Of a DNA stretch of 64,000 bases, positions 46,360 through 56,472 are shown piece by piece. The notes under the pieces were generated by a model. It made no database searches, had not been told where the DNA came from, and saw nothing but the letters and a program-made list of their open reading frames with translations. Source of the stretch: an uncultured Woeseiaceae bacterium. Lineage in GTDB: Bacteria > Pseudomonadota > Gammaproteobacteria > Steroidobacterales > Woeseiaceae. Numbering within the stretch: the first letter of the stretch is position 1; every line of letters begins with the position of its first letter. Both the position numbers and the translations under genes were made by a program. The stretch is taken from NCBI GenBank assembly GCA_947259285.1, contig CAMYMR010000001.1, forward strand, positions 1 to 64,000. The letters run 5' to 3'.

Positions 46360-47283
46360 ATGACAATGCCTGTTATGACCGAGACGATCCCCGACAATTC
46401 GACCGCGCCAGAGGCGCCCGCCCCGAAGGCCGACAATCCTGATTCGGCCGGTCGAATGGGCCTCGATGAATTTTTGGAACAGGCAACCGACCTTACTGAC
46501 GAGACGGTGGGAACGGTCACTTGTGATCATCCTTTCATGGTGGCCGACGACGTCAACGTCTACTACGGTGACAACCACGCGATAAAGCACGTCTCACTGG
46601 AAATCGGCAAGAAGGAAGTGATTGCTCTGATCGGTCCCTCAGGATGCGGCAAGTCGACCTTCCTGCGGTGTCTGAATCGCATGAACGACACGATCGAAAC
46701 CGCTCGCGTTACCGGAACCATCACACTGGACGGCAAGGATATCTATCGCAAGGAGCAGGATCCTGTGGCGCTGCGTGCGCGGGTCGGCATGGTGTTCCAG
46801 AAGCCGAACCCCTTCCCAAAGAGCATTTACGATAATGTTGCGTACGGACCCCGTATCCACGGGATTGCAGCGGACCGCGCCGAACTCGATGAAATTGTGC
46901 ACACGAGCCTTGAACGGGCGGGGCTACTGAAGGAAGTCAAAGACCGTATGGATGAGCCAGGCACCAGCCTGTCCGGCGGTCAGCAACAGCGCCTTTGCAT
47001 CGCACGGACCATTGCCGTGAATCCCGAGGTTATTCTTATGGATGAGCCGTGCTCGGCGCTGGATCCGATCGCGACGGCGCGCATCGAAGACCTGATGGAC
47101 GAGCTTTGCGAGGATTACGCGATAGTCATCGTCACGCACTCGATGCAACAGGCGGCACGTGTTTCCAAGCGCGTCGCCTACTTCCACCTGGGGTTGCTGG
47201 TTGAAGTGGACAGTACCGACAGGATCTTTACCAATCCGCAGCACAAGCTGACCGAGGATTACATTACCGGCCGAATTGGCTAA
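46360..47283 (+). CDS. pstB: Phosphate ABC transporter ATP-binding protein PstB
   Basis: [33 protein letters not shown], Walker B. Confidence 0.96.
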   Translation: MTMPVMTETIPDNSTAPEAPAPKADNPDSAGRMGLDEFLEQATDLTDETVGTVTCDHPFMVADDVNVYYGDNHAIKHVSLEIGKKEVIALIGPSGCGKSTFLRCLNRMNDTIETARVTGTITLDGKDIYRKEQDPVALRARVGMVFQKPNPFPKSIYDNVAYGPRIHGIAADRAELDEIVHTSLERAGLLKEVKDRMDEPGTSLSGGQQQRLCIARTIAVNPEVILMDEPCSALDPIATARIEDLMDELCEDYAIVIVTHSMQQAARVSKRVAYFHLGLLVEVDSTDRIFTNPQHKLTEDYITGRIG

Positions 47284-47303
47284 GGGTAAGACGCGACGGC
47301 GCG

Positions 47304-47660
47304 CTACGAGGAGTTTTCGGACCAATACTCGGCGAAGCGCTTTTCCGAAAAACCGACTGCAAGGAAGCTGTCGGATTCGAGTACCGGGCGTTTCAGTAAA
47401 GTCGGGCGGTCAATAATCAATTCGAATGCCCGCTCTTTATCCATATCGTTACGGTCCACCTCGGGAATCTTGCGCCACGTCAGGCTGCGCCGATTCAAGA
47501 GCTTTTGCCAGTCGAGGCCGGTCGACCAGCGTTCCAGCATCTCGAGAGTGAGCCCATCCTCGCGAATATCATGAAAACGGAACTCGATGTCGTGCTCCGC
47601 GAGGTACTTGCGCGCCGTGCGGCACGTGTCGCAACTCATGATTCCGTAAACCGTCAGCAT
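47304..47660 (-). CDS. ArsC/Spx-family protein (YffB-like)
   Basis: MLTVYGIMSCDTCRTARKYL thioredoxin-fold motif; neighbour of dapD. Confidence 0.88.
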   Translation of the reverse strand: MLTVYGIMSCDTCRTARKYLAEHDIEFRFHDIREDGLTLEMLERWSTGLDWQKLLNRRSLTWRKIPEVDRNDMDKERAFELIIDRPTLLKRPVLESDSFLAVGFSEKRFAEYWSENSS

Positions 47661-47669
47661 CGTCGTTGC

Positions 47670-48488
47670 TTAATCCAGATTCCTCAATAGATCGTTCAAC
47701 CCGGTTTTTGCCCGCGTCTTCTCGTCAACCTGCTTCACAATGACCGCGCAGTACAGTGAGTATTTTCCATCGTCTGACGGCAGGTTGCCAGCGACAACCA
47801 CGGACCCTTCCGGAATTCTGCCGTAGCTGATTTCGCCGGTTCGTCGATCGTAGATGCGCGTGCTCTGGCCAATATACACGCCCATCGAAATGACGGACCC
47901 TTTTTCCACCACGACGCCCTCGACGATCTCCGATCGGGCGCCGATAAAGCAGCCGTCCTCGATAATGGTCGGCCCGGCCTGGACGGGCTCCAGCACGCCG
48001 CCGATGCCCACGCCGCCGGACAGGTGCACATTCTTGCCGATCTGTGCGCAGCTGCCAACGGTTGCCCATGTGTCCACCATCGTGCCGCTGTCGACGTAAG
48101 CGCCGATATTCACGAAGCTCGGCATCAGCACGACATCCGGCGCGACATGAGCGCCCCGGCGAACGACCGCATCCGGTACGACGCGAACCCCGTCGGCGGC
48201 GAATTGTTCTGCCGTGTAGCCGGCGTACTTCAGCGGCACTTTGTCAAAGAACCGCGTGTGGCCGCTCTCGTGAATCCGGTTATCGGTTAGCGCGAAGCTC
48301 AGGAGTACCGCTTTTTTCAGCCACTGATTAACATGCCAGCCGTTTTCATTTGGCTCCGCAACCCGCGCCTCGCCGGAATCGAGCAGCTGGATCGCATCCT
48401 CCACAGCCGCCGCGACGGATGCTTTATCCTCAAATCCCTGTGCCCGATCGTCAAAAGCCCGGTCGATAATCTGCTCTAGTTTCTGCAT
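47670..48488 (-). CDS. dapD: 2,3,4,5-tetrahydropyridine-2,6-dicarboxylate N-succinyltransferase
   Basis: Left-handed beta-helix hexapeptide repeats, DapD-like sequence. Confidence 0.95.
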   Translation of the reverse strand: MQKLEQIIDRAFDDRAQGFEDKASVAAAVEDAIQLLDSGEARVAEPNENGWHVNQWLKKAVLLSFALTDNRIHESGHTRFFDKVPLKYAGYTAEQFAADGVRVVPDAVVRRGAHVAPDVVLMPSFVNIGAYVDSGTMVDTWATVGSCAQIGKNVHLSGGVGIGGVLEPVQAGPTIIEDGCFIGARSEIVEGVVVEKGSVISMGVYIGQSTRIYDRRTGEISYGRIPEGSVVVAGNLPSDDGKYSLYCAVIVKQVDEKTRAKTGLNDLLRNLD

Positions 48489-48500
48489 GGATCTTTCCCG

Positions 48501-51113
48501 TTAATTGAAGTCGCTGTCCAGCCTTGCGAGCAGCGCCTCGCGCACCTCTGCCTGTCTGTTGTCATCGAGCGGTCCGCCGGTCTCTTCGCTAATATAAAAG
48601 ACATCCTCTGCGCGTTCACCGATCGTCATGATCTTGGCTGCCTCGATATCGACGTACTTCTCGACAAAGACGCGACCGATCTCGCTCAGCAGTCCTGGCC
48701 GGTCGGCCGCCACAATCTCGAGTACCGTATTGTCATTCGACGAGCTCGGACTGAAATCGACGCTGGTTTTCGTGGTGAACATGCGGGCCTGGCGCGGCAA
48801 TTTGCGCGTTACGGTGAGTTCGCTGTCGTCCTGAGCGGTCAGGACACGCGCCAACATTCGGCGAATCTTGTTGATGCGGGCATCGTCGATATCGACTCGC
48901 GCGTCGAGTTCCATGAATACGAAGGAATCGATGCTATAGCCTTTCTCCAGGGGCACAACGCGGGCGTCGATAATTGTCATGCCCATTTCGTCCAGCACCG
49001 CAGTCGCGTGCGCAAACGTTCTTTTCGCTCTTGGTGTATACAGGACCGCTTCTACACCGTCGCCATTCTCACGACGTCGCACGTCGACCAGTCCGATATC
49101 GGACGCCGTGTCCGAGTTAGCCAACCATTCCGTATGCCAGGCGATTTCATGACTGCGATGACGCAGGAAGTAGTTCGCATTCATCAGCTCCCAAATTTCG
49201 TCAATGCGTGAGTCGCGGATACCGTTCGCATGGAGGATCTCCCGGGCCTTGGTCTGTTTTTCCAGTATCAGCTGCTCCCGGTCGATCGGATTCTCGAGGC
49301 CGCGACGTAATGCACGACGGGTCAGTTCATAGAGATCATGAAACAGCTGTGCCTTCCAGGAGTTCCACAGCTTCGGGTTGGTGCCGCGCACGTCGGCCAC
49401 GGTCAGCAGATACAGGTAATCCAGGTGCCCCGGATCACCGACCATCGTCGCAAACGCGTTAACAACGTCCGGATCGCCGATATCCTTTTTCTGCGCCGTC
49501 GTTGACAAAATCAGGTGATGTCTTACCAGCCAGGCGACGACGCCCGCTTCGTACTTACTGAGGCCGTGTTCAAGACAAAAAGCCTCGGCATCGACCGCAC
49601 CCAGCTCCGAGTGATCGCCACCGCGACCCTTGGCAATGTCGTGAAACAGGCCGGCAAGGTAGACTATTTCGGGCTGCTCGATGCTCTGCATGATCGCGCT
49701 GCAGTCCGGGAACTCATCGTTGTAGCGGGGGAGCGCGAAGCGCCGAAGGTTGCTGACAACAAACAGGGTGTGTTCGTCCACCGTGTACGCGTGAAACAGG
49801 TCGTATTGCATGCGGCCGACAATCCGCCCGAAGGACGGGATGTAAAGCCCCAGCACGCCATAAAGATTCATGCGCCGCAGTTCGTGCGTAACGCCTGCAG
49901 GCGCGCGCAGTATATTCAGAAACAGACGATGATTGCGCGGGTGCTGTCGAAATTCCTCGTCAATCAGATAGAGGTGCCGCTTTATAAGGCCGATCGTGTA
50001 GGCGCTGACGCCCCGAATTTGCGGGTTTTGCTGCAATACGAGGAAGAGTTCCAGCAGCGCCGAAGGGTCGTCCGAGAAAACCCGATCGTGGATGGTCTGC
50101 AGGTAGCCGTTCTTGATCTGGAAGTGCTCATTCAGCGGCTCCGGAGCGGCATCGGGGTCCATCAGGATGGCTTCCTCGAACAGCTGCAGCAGCATCTCAT
50201 TCAGGCGGCTCAGCTCCATCACCGTGCGGTAGTAGCGCTGCATGAGTTGCTCGACGGCGAGGGTGTAGCTCGCGTCTTCATAACCAAGCATGTGTGCGAG
50301 CTTGATCTGGTGATCGAAAAGCAGGCGGTCCTCGCGCCGCCCGGTCAGTATGTGCAGGCCGAAGCGAATGCGCCACAAGAACGTCTGACCTTCTTCGAGC
50401 CGCCTGAGCTGGCCTGGGGTCAGGAATTCATGATCCACCAGCTCCGCCAGCGTCGCCGCACCGAAATGTCGCTTGGCGACCCAGCCAATCATCTGGATGT
50501 CGCGCAGCCCGCCCGGACTGCCTTTCACATTGGGTTCGAGATTGTACGCCGTGTCGTAATAACGGTGGTGCCGCGCAATCTGCTCCTTGCGCTTTTCGGC
50601 AAAGAATTCGGTCGACGGCCAGATCTTGTCGGGCCCGATGCTCTCTTGCATCGCGTCGAAAAGGGAGACCGGTCCTGCCAGAAGCCGTGCCTCCATCAGG
50701 GTGGTTGCGACCGATAGGTCGGCGCTGGCTTGTTCAAAACACTGATCGATCGTGCGCACGCTGTGGCCGATCTCGAGGCCGATGTCCCATAGCGCCGTAA
50801 TGAAAGCAGAGAGCGCTTCCTCGGCACCGTCCGGCAGTTCGTCCGGCACCAGGATCATGACGTCGACGTCCGAATACGGGTGCAATTCGCCGCGGCCATA
50901 GCCGCCGACTGCGACGAGCGCAGAACCGGATTCCTCGACACCCTGCCGCCAAAGTCTGATCAGCTGCTCGTCGATGATGGCGGCACGGGCATGGACAAGC
51001 TCGACAACCGGCTCCCCGGCCTCGAATCGTGCTTTCAGATCGTCGGCGCAGGCCGCCAGCGCTGCGCGAATTTCCCTGTAAGTGTTTGAATTATTGACGG
51101 TCGTCTGCGCCAA
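48501..51113 (-). CDS. glnD: Bifunctional uridylyltransferase/uridylyl-removing enzyme GlnD
   Basis: GGYGRGELHPYSDVDVMIL nucleotidyltransferase motif, HD domain (LFHDIAKGRGGDHS), two ACT domains. Confidence 0.96.
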   Translation of the reverse strand: MAQTTVNNSNTYREIRAALAACADDLKARFEAGEPVVELVHARAAIIDEQLIRLWRQGVEESGSALVAVGGYGRGELHPYSDVDVMILVPDELPDGAEEALSAFITALWDIGLEIGHSVRTIDQCFEQASADLSVATTLMEARLLAGPVSLFDAMQESIGPDKIWPSTEFFAEKRKEQIARHHRYYDTAYNLEPNVKGSPGGLRDIQMIGWVAKRHFGAATLAELVDHEFLTPGQLRRLEEGQTFLWRIRFGLHILTGRREDRLLFDHQIKLAHMLGYEDASYTLAVEQLMQRYYRTVMELSRLNEMLLQLFEEAILMDPDAAPEPLNEHFQIKNGYLQTIHDRVFSDDPSALLELFLVLQQNPQIRGVSAYTIGLIKRHLYLIDEEFRQHPRNHRLFLNILRAPAGVTHELRRMNLYGVLGLYIPSFGRIVGRMQYDLFHAYTVDEHTLFVVSNLRRFALPRYNDEFPDCSAIMQSIEQPEIVYLAGLFHDIAKGRGGDHSELGAVDAEAFCLEHGLSKYEAGVVAWLVRHHLILSTTAQKKDIGDPDVVNAFATMVGDPGHLDYLYLLTVADVRGTNPKLWNSWKAQLFHDLYELTRRALRRGLENPIDREQLILEKQTKAREILHANGIRDSRIDEIWELMNANYFLRHRSHEIAWHTEWLANSDTASDIGLVDVRRRENGDGVEAVLYTPRAKRTFAHATAVLDEMGMTIIDARVVPLEKGYSIDSFVFMELDARVDIDDARINKIRRMLARVLTAQDDSELTVTRKLPRQARMFTTKTSVDFSPSSSNDNTVLEIVAADRPGLLSEIGRVFVEKYVDIEAAKIMTIGERAEDVFYISEETGGPLDDNRQAEVREALLARLDSDFN

Positions 51114-51858
51114 GCGTGAGGACCTCGTAGCCGCCAGCTGTGATTAAGACCGTATGTTCCCACTGTGCCGACAGGCTATGGTCCTTGGTGACCACGGTCC
51201 AGCCGTCCGGCAGCAGTTTGACGTTGGCTTTGCCGGCGTTGACCATCGGCTCGACGGTCAAGGTCATGCCTTCGCGGAGCTCCATCCCGGTTCCCGGTTT
51301 CCCGTAGTGCAGCACCTGGGGATCCTCGTGAAAAGCCTGGCCGATACCGTGGCCGCAATACTCTCTCACGATCGAAAACCGATTCTTCTCAACGTGCCTC
51401 TGCACCGCCGCTCCAACATCGCCAAGGTGCTTGCCAGGGCCCAACTCCTTGATGCCTAACCACATGCTTTCAAACGCAATATCCGACAGACGCTGGGCCT
51501 GAATATTGGGCTTGCCGACATGAAACATACGGCTGGTATCCCCGTGGAAGCCGTCCTTGATGACGGTCACGTCGATATTGAGCGCATCGCCGGACCTGAG
51601 CGTCTTGTCGCCCGGGATGCCGTGACAAACGACGTGGTTGACCGAGGTGCAGATCGATTTCGGGAAGCCGCGATAATTCAGCGGCGCCGGGATCGCCTGC
51701 TGCTCCTGGGTGATGAAGTCGTGACAGATGCGGTCCAGCTCGTCGGTGCGGACTCCAGGTTTTACATAATCCCCGATCATATCGAGGACCTCGGACGCCA
51801 GCCGTCCGGCGACCCGCATCTTGTCCTGCTGTTCCTGGTTCTTGATCGTCACTGTCAT
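51091..51858 (-). CDS. map: Methionine aminopeptidase type I
   Basis: MetAP motifs (NHVVCHGIPG, YCGHGIG). Confidence 0.96.
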   Translation of the reverse strand: MTVTIKNQEQQDKMRVAGRLASEVLDMIGDYVKPGVRTDELDRICHDFITQEQQAIPAPLNYRGFPKSICTSVNHVVCHGIPGDKTLRSGDALNIDVTVIKDGFHGDTSRMFHVGKPNIQAQRLSDIAFESMWLGIKELGPGKHLGDVGAAVQRHVEKNRFSIVREYCGHGIGQAFHEDPQVLHYGKPGTGMELREGMTLTVEPMVNAGKANVKLLPDGWTVVTKDHSLSAQWEHTVLITAGGYEVLTLGADDRQ

Positions 51859-51881
51859 TCGATTCGCATATCACTCAATGA

Positions 51882-51966
51882 AAACCGGGGTCGAACCGAG
51901 GTTTTCTGCCACGTCGCGGCGAGCTGCCGTCCTGTAAACAGGAAAACCTCGGTTCGACCCCGGTTT
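51882..51966. repeat. 24-bp perfect inverted repeat with 37-nt spacer
   Basis: AAACCGGGGTCGAACCGAGGTTTT (51882-51905) and AAAACCTCGGTTCGACCCCGGTTT (51943-51966). Confidence 0.95.
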
Positions 51967-51981
51967 CGCTGCAATTCCGCG

Positions 51982-52010
51982 TTGTTGAGCGCGGTCGGCT
52001 ATGGTATAAA
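51982..52010 (+). promoter_or_regulatory. Putative sigma-70 promoter of rpsB
   Basis: TTGTTG-N17-TATAAA. Confidence 0.65.
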
Positions 52011-52019
52011 GCGCGCGCG

Positions 52020-52147
52020 CTGGTAGCAACTAGTTGCTGCTTGCAGCAAAAAAACTTCACACGTGTACCGTCACATCCTGCTGGGTGCCCCGCCAAAAAA
52101 GGGGTTGCGGGATGGGGTATGCGGAGGCCTAACCCGGAGATAATTCA
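52020..52147 (+). promoter_or_regulatory. Putative rpsB 5' leader (S2 autoregulatory element-like)
   Basis: Structured 5' UTR with CCCC-GCCAAAAAA-GGGG hairpin and downstream G-rich segment; S2-responsive rpsB leaders are known in gammaproteobacteria. Confidence 0.45.
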
Positions 52148-53377
52148 ATGGCAGACGTAACCATGCGCCAGATGCTAGAGGCTGGCGTGCATTTCGGTCA
52201 TCAGACCCGTTACTGGAACCCAAAGATGGCGCCCTTCATCTTTGGCGAACGTAACAAGATCCACATCATCAACCTCGAAAAGAGCCTGCCGCTCGCCCGT
52301 GAAGCGTGCGCGTTCGTCAAAGCGACGGTCGCAGACGGCGGTACCGTGCTGTTCGTCGGCACCAAACGCGCGGCCCGTGAAGCCGTTCAGACACACGCGA
52401 AACGCTGTGAAATGCCCTATGTGAGCCAACGTTGGCTGGGCGGAATGTTAACGAACTACAAGACCATCCGGCAGTCGGTTAAACGTCTGATGACGCTTGA
52501 GCAAATGGCGGAAGAGGGTGGCTTCGAGGGCCTGACCAAGAAAGAGATTCTGGGCTTAAGCCGCGAGCAGGAGAAGCTGGAACGCAGCCTTGGCGGTATC
52601 AAGACAATGCGGTCCCTCCCCGACGTGCTGTTCGTCGTTGACGTCGACCATGAGGACATCGCAATCCGGGAAGCCAAGAAACTGGGTATTCCAGTGGTTG
52701 CCATTGTGGACACCAATTGCTCGCCGGATGGTGTTGATTACATTATTCCGGGTAATGACGATGCAATGCGCGCGATTGAACTCTACTCCGGGCTGATCGC
52801 CGACGCGGTACTGGACGGGAAAGCGTCTATTCCAGAGGTTGCGCTCGGCGAGGACGAGTTTGTTGAACTCGACGAAGAAGGCAAGCCGAAAAAGACTCGG
52901 GCAAAAAAGAAAGCCGCCAAGAAGAAGACAGCCAAGAAAGCGGCTGTGAAGAAGAGGCCGACGGTGAAGAAGGCAGAGGCTGACGTTGAAGCCAAGGCCG
53001 GCGACGAGGCGCCTGCGACGGACGAGGCAACGCCGAAGGCGGAAGCCAAGGCACAGGTTGAGGTCGAGCCGCAATCCGAATCGGCGACAAAGGCAAAGCC
53101 CGTAGAAGCCGAGCCCCAGGTCGAGACCAAGCCGAAGGCAGAAGCCAAGCCGAAGGCAGAAGCCAAGCCCAAGGCTGAAGCCAAGCCCAAGGCAGAGGCC
53201 AAGCCCAAGGCAGAGGCCAAGCCCAAGGCAGAGGCCAAGCCGAAGGCAGAAGCCAAGCCCAAGGCAGAGGCCAAGCCCAAGGCAGAAGCCAAGCCCAAGG
53301 CAGAAGCCAAGCCCAAGGCAGAAGCCAAGCCCAAGGCAGAAGCCAAGCCCAAGGCAGACGAGAAGGCGGAGGACTGA
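52148..53377 (+). CDS. rpsB: 30S ribosomal protein S2 with long Lys/Ala/Glu/Pro C-terminal extension
   Basis: [22 protein letters not shown]; canonical S2 through about residue 240, then basic extension and AEAKPK repeats. Confidence 0.96.
   Translation: MADVTMRQMLEAGVHFGHQTRYWNPKMAPFIFGERNKIHIINLEKSLPLAREACAFVKATVADGGTVLFVGTKRAAREAVQTHAKRCEMPYVSQRWLGGMLTNYKTIRQSVKRLMTLEQMAEEGGFEGLTKKEILGLSREQEKLERSLGGIKTMRSLPDVLFVVDVDHEDIAIREAKKLGIPVVAIVDTNCSPDGVDYIIPGNDDAMRAIELYSGLIADAVLDGKASIPEVALGEDEFVELDEEGKPKKTRAKKKAAKKKTAKKAAVKKRPTVKKAEADVEAKAGDEAPATDEATPKAEAKAQVEVEPQSESATKAKPVEAEPQVETKPKAEAKPKAEAKPKAEAKPKAEAKPKAEAKPKAEAKPKAEAKPKAEAKPKAEAKPKAEAKPKAEAKPKAEAKPKADEKAED
53138..53353 (+). repeat. 12 tandem copies of an 18-bp coding repeat (AEAKPK) in rpsB
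   Basis: Units of gcagaRgccaagccSaag counted directly. Confidence 0.97.
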
Positions 53378-53380
53378 GCG

Positions 53381-54256
53381 ATGACGATCACAGCATCAAT
53401 GGTTAAGGAACTTCGCGAGCGCACCGGCGCGGGGATGATGGAGTGTAAGAAGGCTCTCGTCGCGACGGATGGCGATATCAATGCGGCGGCGGAAGAACTG
53501 CGCAAGTCCGGTCAGGCCAAAGCTGACAAGAAGGCCGGCCGAGTCGCTGCTGATGGGCGTGTCGTGATCAAGACCGACGCGGGTAAAGCCGTCATTGCGG
53601 AAATCAACTCCGAGACCGACTTCGTCGCCAAAGACGAGAATTTTGTGAGCTTCTCTGAAGGTGTTGCAGCGGCCGCGCTGGCCTCGGATACGGTTGACGC
53701 AACGGCGCTCGCTGCGATGCCGATCGACGGCTCGGCCACTGTCGAGCAAGCACGCACCGAGTTAATTACGAAGGTCGGTGAAAACATCTCGGTTCGTCGG
53801 CTCGCGATTGTCAGTGGAAGCGGCCCGATCGGGCACTATACGCACGGTGCTCGTATTGGCGCGGTAGTCGTGCTCAACGGCGGCAACGAAGAACTGGCGC
53901 GCGACATTGCCATGCACATTGCGGCAAGCAATCCCGTCTGTGTCGACGAGAATCAGGTGCCCGCCGAAACGCTGGACCGGGAACGACGGATCTTCTCCGA
54001 GCAAGCGGCAGCTACCGGCAAGCCGGCCGAGATCATCGAGAAAATGGTCACCGGGCGAATTGCCAAGTTCCTGAAAGAGATCACACTGGTTGGCCAGCCT
54101 TTCGTAAAGGATCCGGATATCTCCGTCGGTAAGCTACTGAAAGACGCGGGCGCCAGTGTCGATTCCTTTGTACGTTTCGAAGTCGGCGAAGGCATCGAGA
54201 AGAAAGAAGACAATTTCGTCGAAGAAGTCATGGCACAGGTGAAAGGCACCGCTTGA
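53381..54256 (+). CDS. tsf: Elongation factor Ts
   Basis: [32 protein letters not shown]. Confidence 0.97.
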   Translation: MTITASMVKELRERTGAGMMECKKALVATDGDINAAAEELRKSGQAKADKKAGRVAADGRVVIKTDAGKAVIAEINSETDFVAKDENFVSFSEGVAAAALASDTVDATALAAMPIDGSATVEQARTELITKVGENISVRRLAIVSGSGPIGHYTHGARIGAVVVLNGGNEELARDIAMHIAASNPVCVDENQVPAETLDRERRIFSEQAAATGKPAEIIEKMVTGRIAKFLKEITLVGQPFVKDPDISVGKLLKDAGASVDSFVRFEVGEGIEKKEDNFVEEVMAQVKGTA

Positions 54257-54360
54257 AAGGAATCGCTTAAGCCTTTGATTTTATAGGAGACCTCGTATCC
54301 AAAATACGCTAGAATCAGGCACCGTCGGGGTACCGGCCTCGGCACCGAAGAGAGCGCTGC

Positions 54361-55083
54361 ATGAATGATTCTGACGTTCGATACGGTCGCGTGCTGCTGA
54401 AGCTGAGCGGTGAGGCGCTGATGGGCGACCTCGATTACGGCATCGAGCCCCAGGTCATCCAGCGAATCGCGGCGGAGGTAGCGACGGCACGCAAAACCGG
54501 CGTCGAGATTGCAATTGTGATTGGCGGCGGCAACATTTTCCGCGGCGCCGGTCTCGCGCGCGCCGGGATGGATCGTGTGACCGGCGACTACATGGGCATG
54601 CTCGCGACGGTAATGAATGCGCTGGCGATCCAGGACGCGCTCGAGTCCCTCGATGTCTATGCGCGCGTCATGTCGGCCCTGCAGATACACGACGTATGCG
54701 AGGATTACATCCGCCGTCGCGCGGTGCGGCATCTGGAAAAAGGCCGCGTTGTCATACTGGCAGCCGGTACCGGTAACCCGTTTTTTACGACTGACACCGC
54801 GGCTAGCCTGCGTGCGATTGAAATCGGAGCCGACGTCCTGCTCAAAGCGACCAAGGTTGATGGAGTTTACGATGCGGACCCAATGACCAATTCGAATGCG
54901 AAACGCTACGAAACAGTCTCGTTCGACCAGGTACTCGCGGACAAACTAACCGTTATGGATGCCACGGCAATCGTGATGTGTCGCGACAACGAGTTACCGC
55001 TGCGCGTTTTTGATCTGACGCGTAAGGAGGCTTTGGTGCAGGCTATATCGGGCGACCAGGTTGGCACGCTGGTAACCGCCTGA
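54361..55083 (+). CDS. pyrH: Uridylate kinase
   Basis: [22 protein letters not shown]. Confidence 0.97.
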   Translation: MNDSDVRYGRVLLKLSGEALMGDLDYGIEPQVIQRIAAEVATARKTGVEIAIVIGGGNIFRGAGLARAGMDRVTGDYMGMLATVMNALAIQDALESLDVYARVMSALQIHDVCEDYIRRRAVRHLEKGRVVILAAGTGNPFFTTDTAASLRAIEIGADVLLKATKVDGVYDADPMTNSNAKRYETVSFDQVLADKLTVMDATAIVMCRDNELPLRVFDLTRKEALVQAISGDQVGTLVTA

Positions 55084-55145
55084 TCTCGATATCAGTCTGG
55101 AAAAACGGGTTACGAAATACGAAGTAAGCACTGAGGGCACTGAAC

Positions 55146-55703
55146 GTGTTGGATGAAATCAAGAAAGACGCTGCAGAGCGGATGGCAAAGAGTGTTAACT
55201 CGTTGCGGCAGGATTTGACCAAGATTCGCACGGGTCGCGCGCACACGAGCCTGCTTGATCATATTACGGTCGAATATTATGGCAGCCCGGTTCCCCTGAA
55301 CCAGGTCTCGAATGTCGGCGTTGAGGACTCACGCACGCTGATCATTACGCCATGGGAGAAAGACATGGTGCAGCCCATTGAAAAAGCGATTATGGGGTCT
55401 GACCTCGGTCTTAACCCGTCATCGGCAGGCACGGTAATTCGAGTGCCGTTGCCCCCACTGACCGAAGAGCGTCGCAAAGACATGATCCGCGTCGTGCGCC
55501 AGGAAGCGGAAGGCGGGAGAATCGCGGTTCGCAACATCCGCCGCGATGCGATGCATGATATCAAGGAGCTCCTCAAGGAGAAGATGATCGGTGAAGACGA
55601 GGAGCGTCGTGCGGAAGTTGAAATACAGGGCATCACCGACAAACACGTCGCGGAAATTGACAAGCTACTCGCTGAAAAAGAAGCGGAGTTGATGGAGGTC
55701 TGA
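55146..55703 (+). CDS. frr: Ribosome recycling factor
   Basis: [30 protein letters not shown]. Confidence 0.97.
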   Translation: MLDEIKKDAAERMAKSVNSLRQDLTKIRTGRAHTSLLDHITVEYYGSPVPLNQVSNVGVEDSRTLIITPWEKDMVQPIEKAIMGSDLGLNPSSAGTVIRVPLPPLTEERRKDMIRVVRQEAEGGRIAVRNIRRDAMHDIKELLKEKMIGEDEERRAEVEIQGITDKHVAEIDKLLAEKEAELMEV

Positions 55704-55731
55704 CAGGCCTGCAATCGTCGTCAAGAACACC

Positions 55732-56472
55732 GTGACCTTGAATCAGACAAGTTTGCCGAAACACGTCGCCGTCATCATGGATGGCAACGGTCGCTGGGCG
55801 AAAGCGCGGCAAAAGCCCCGTCGAGCTGGTCACCGGGCAGGCGTGAAGGCGGTCCGCGCAACGGTGGAGGAAGCCGCGAAGCAGGGCGTCGAAGTCTTGA
55901 CGCTGTTTGCTTTCAGCAGTGAGAACTGGGCGCGGCCCGAGGAAGAGGTGCATAGCCTCATGGCCCTTTTTCTCGAGGCATTGCGACGAGAAGTGGACGA
56001 ACTGCATCGTAATAATGTGCGACTGCGCGTTATCGGTGCCAGGGAGCTGCTGAATCCCGGCCTCGTCAAAAAATTTGGTGATGCCGAAGAAAAGACCGCC
56101 AACAACACAGGCCTGTTGTTGAACGTCGCGGTCGCTTACGGAGGGCGCTGGGATATTCTCGTGGCAACAAAGCGCATCGCGCGGAAAGTTGCGGACGGTG
56201 AGATCGAGGTGGACGACATCGACGAAGCACGACTGGCAGCGGAGATGCAGCTCGCGGACTGCCCGGAACCGGATCTCTTGATACGTACCGGCGGCGAACA
56301 GCGCATCAGCAATTTCCTGCTCTGGAATATTGCCTATGCGGAACTCTGGTTCACGGACGTCCTCTGGCCAGATTTTGACGCCGGCGAATTCCACAAGGCC
56401 CTGCAGTACTTTGCCGAGAAGCAGCGCCGCTTCGGTCAGACCGGCGAACAGCTGGCGGCGGCAGAATGTTAA
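55732..56472 (+). CDS. uppS: Undecaprenyl diphosphate synthase
   Basis: HVAVIMDGNGRWAK; RTGGEQRISNFLLWN. Confidence 0.97.
   Translation: MTLNQTSLPKHVAVIMDGNGRWAKARQKPRRAGHRAGVKAVRATVEEAAKQGVEVLTLFAFSSENWARPEEEVHSLMALFLEALRREVDELHRNNVRLRVIGARELLNPGLVKKFGDAEEKTANNTGLLLNVAVAYGGRWDILVATKRIARKVADGEIEVDDIDEARLAAEMQLADCPEPDLLIRTGGEQRISNFLLWNIAYAELWFTDVLWPDFDAGEFHKALQYFAEKQRRFGQTGEQLAAAEC

Noticed and set aside
49515-50717. 400-aa plus-strand ORF inside glnD
   Set aside because: Antisense to clear GlnD motifs; low-complexity composition, no family signature.
51943-51966. tRNA T-arm-like GGTTCGACCCC sequence
   Set aside because: No acceptor, D or anticodon arms could be built around it; explained by the inverted repeat.
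53138-53353. Possible CRISPR-like array
   Set aside because: Repeats are contiguous 18-bp in-frame coding units without spacers.
52783-53505. 240-aa antisense ORF with ALGLAS repeats
   Set aside because: It is the reverse complement of the rpsB AEAKPK tandem repeats; not an independent gene.
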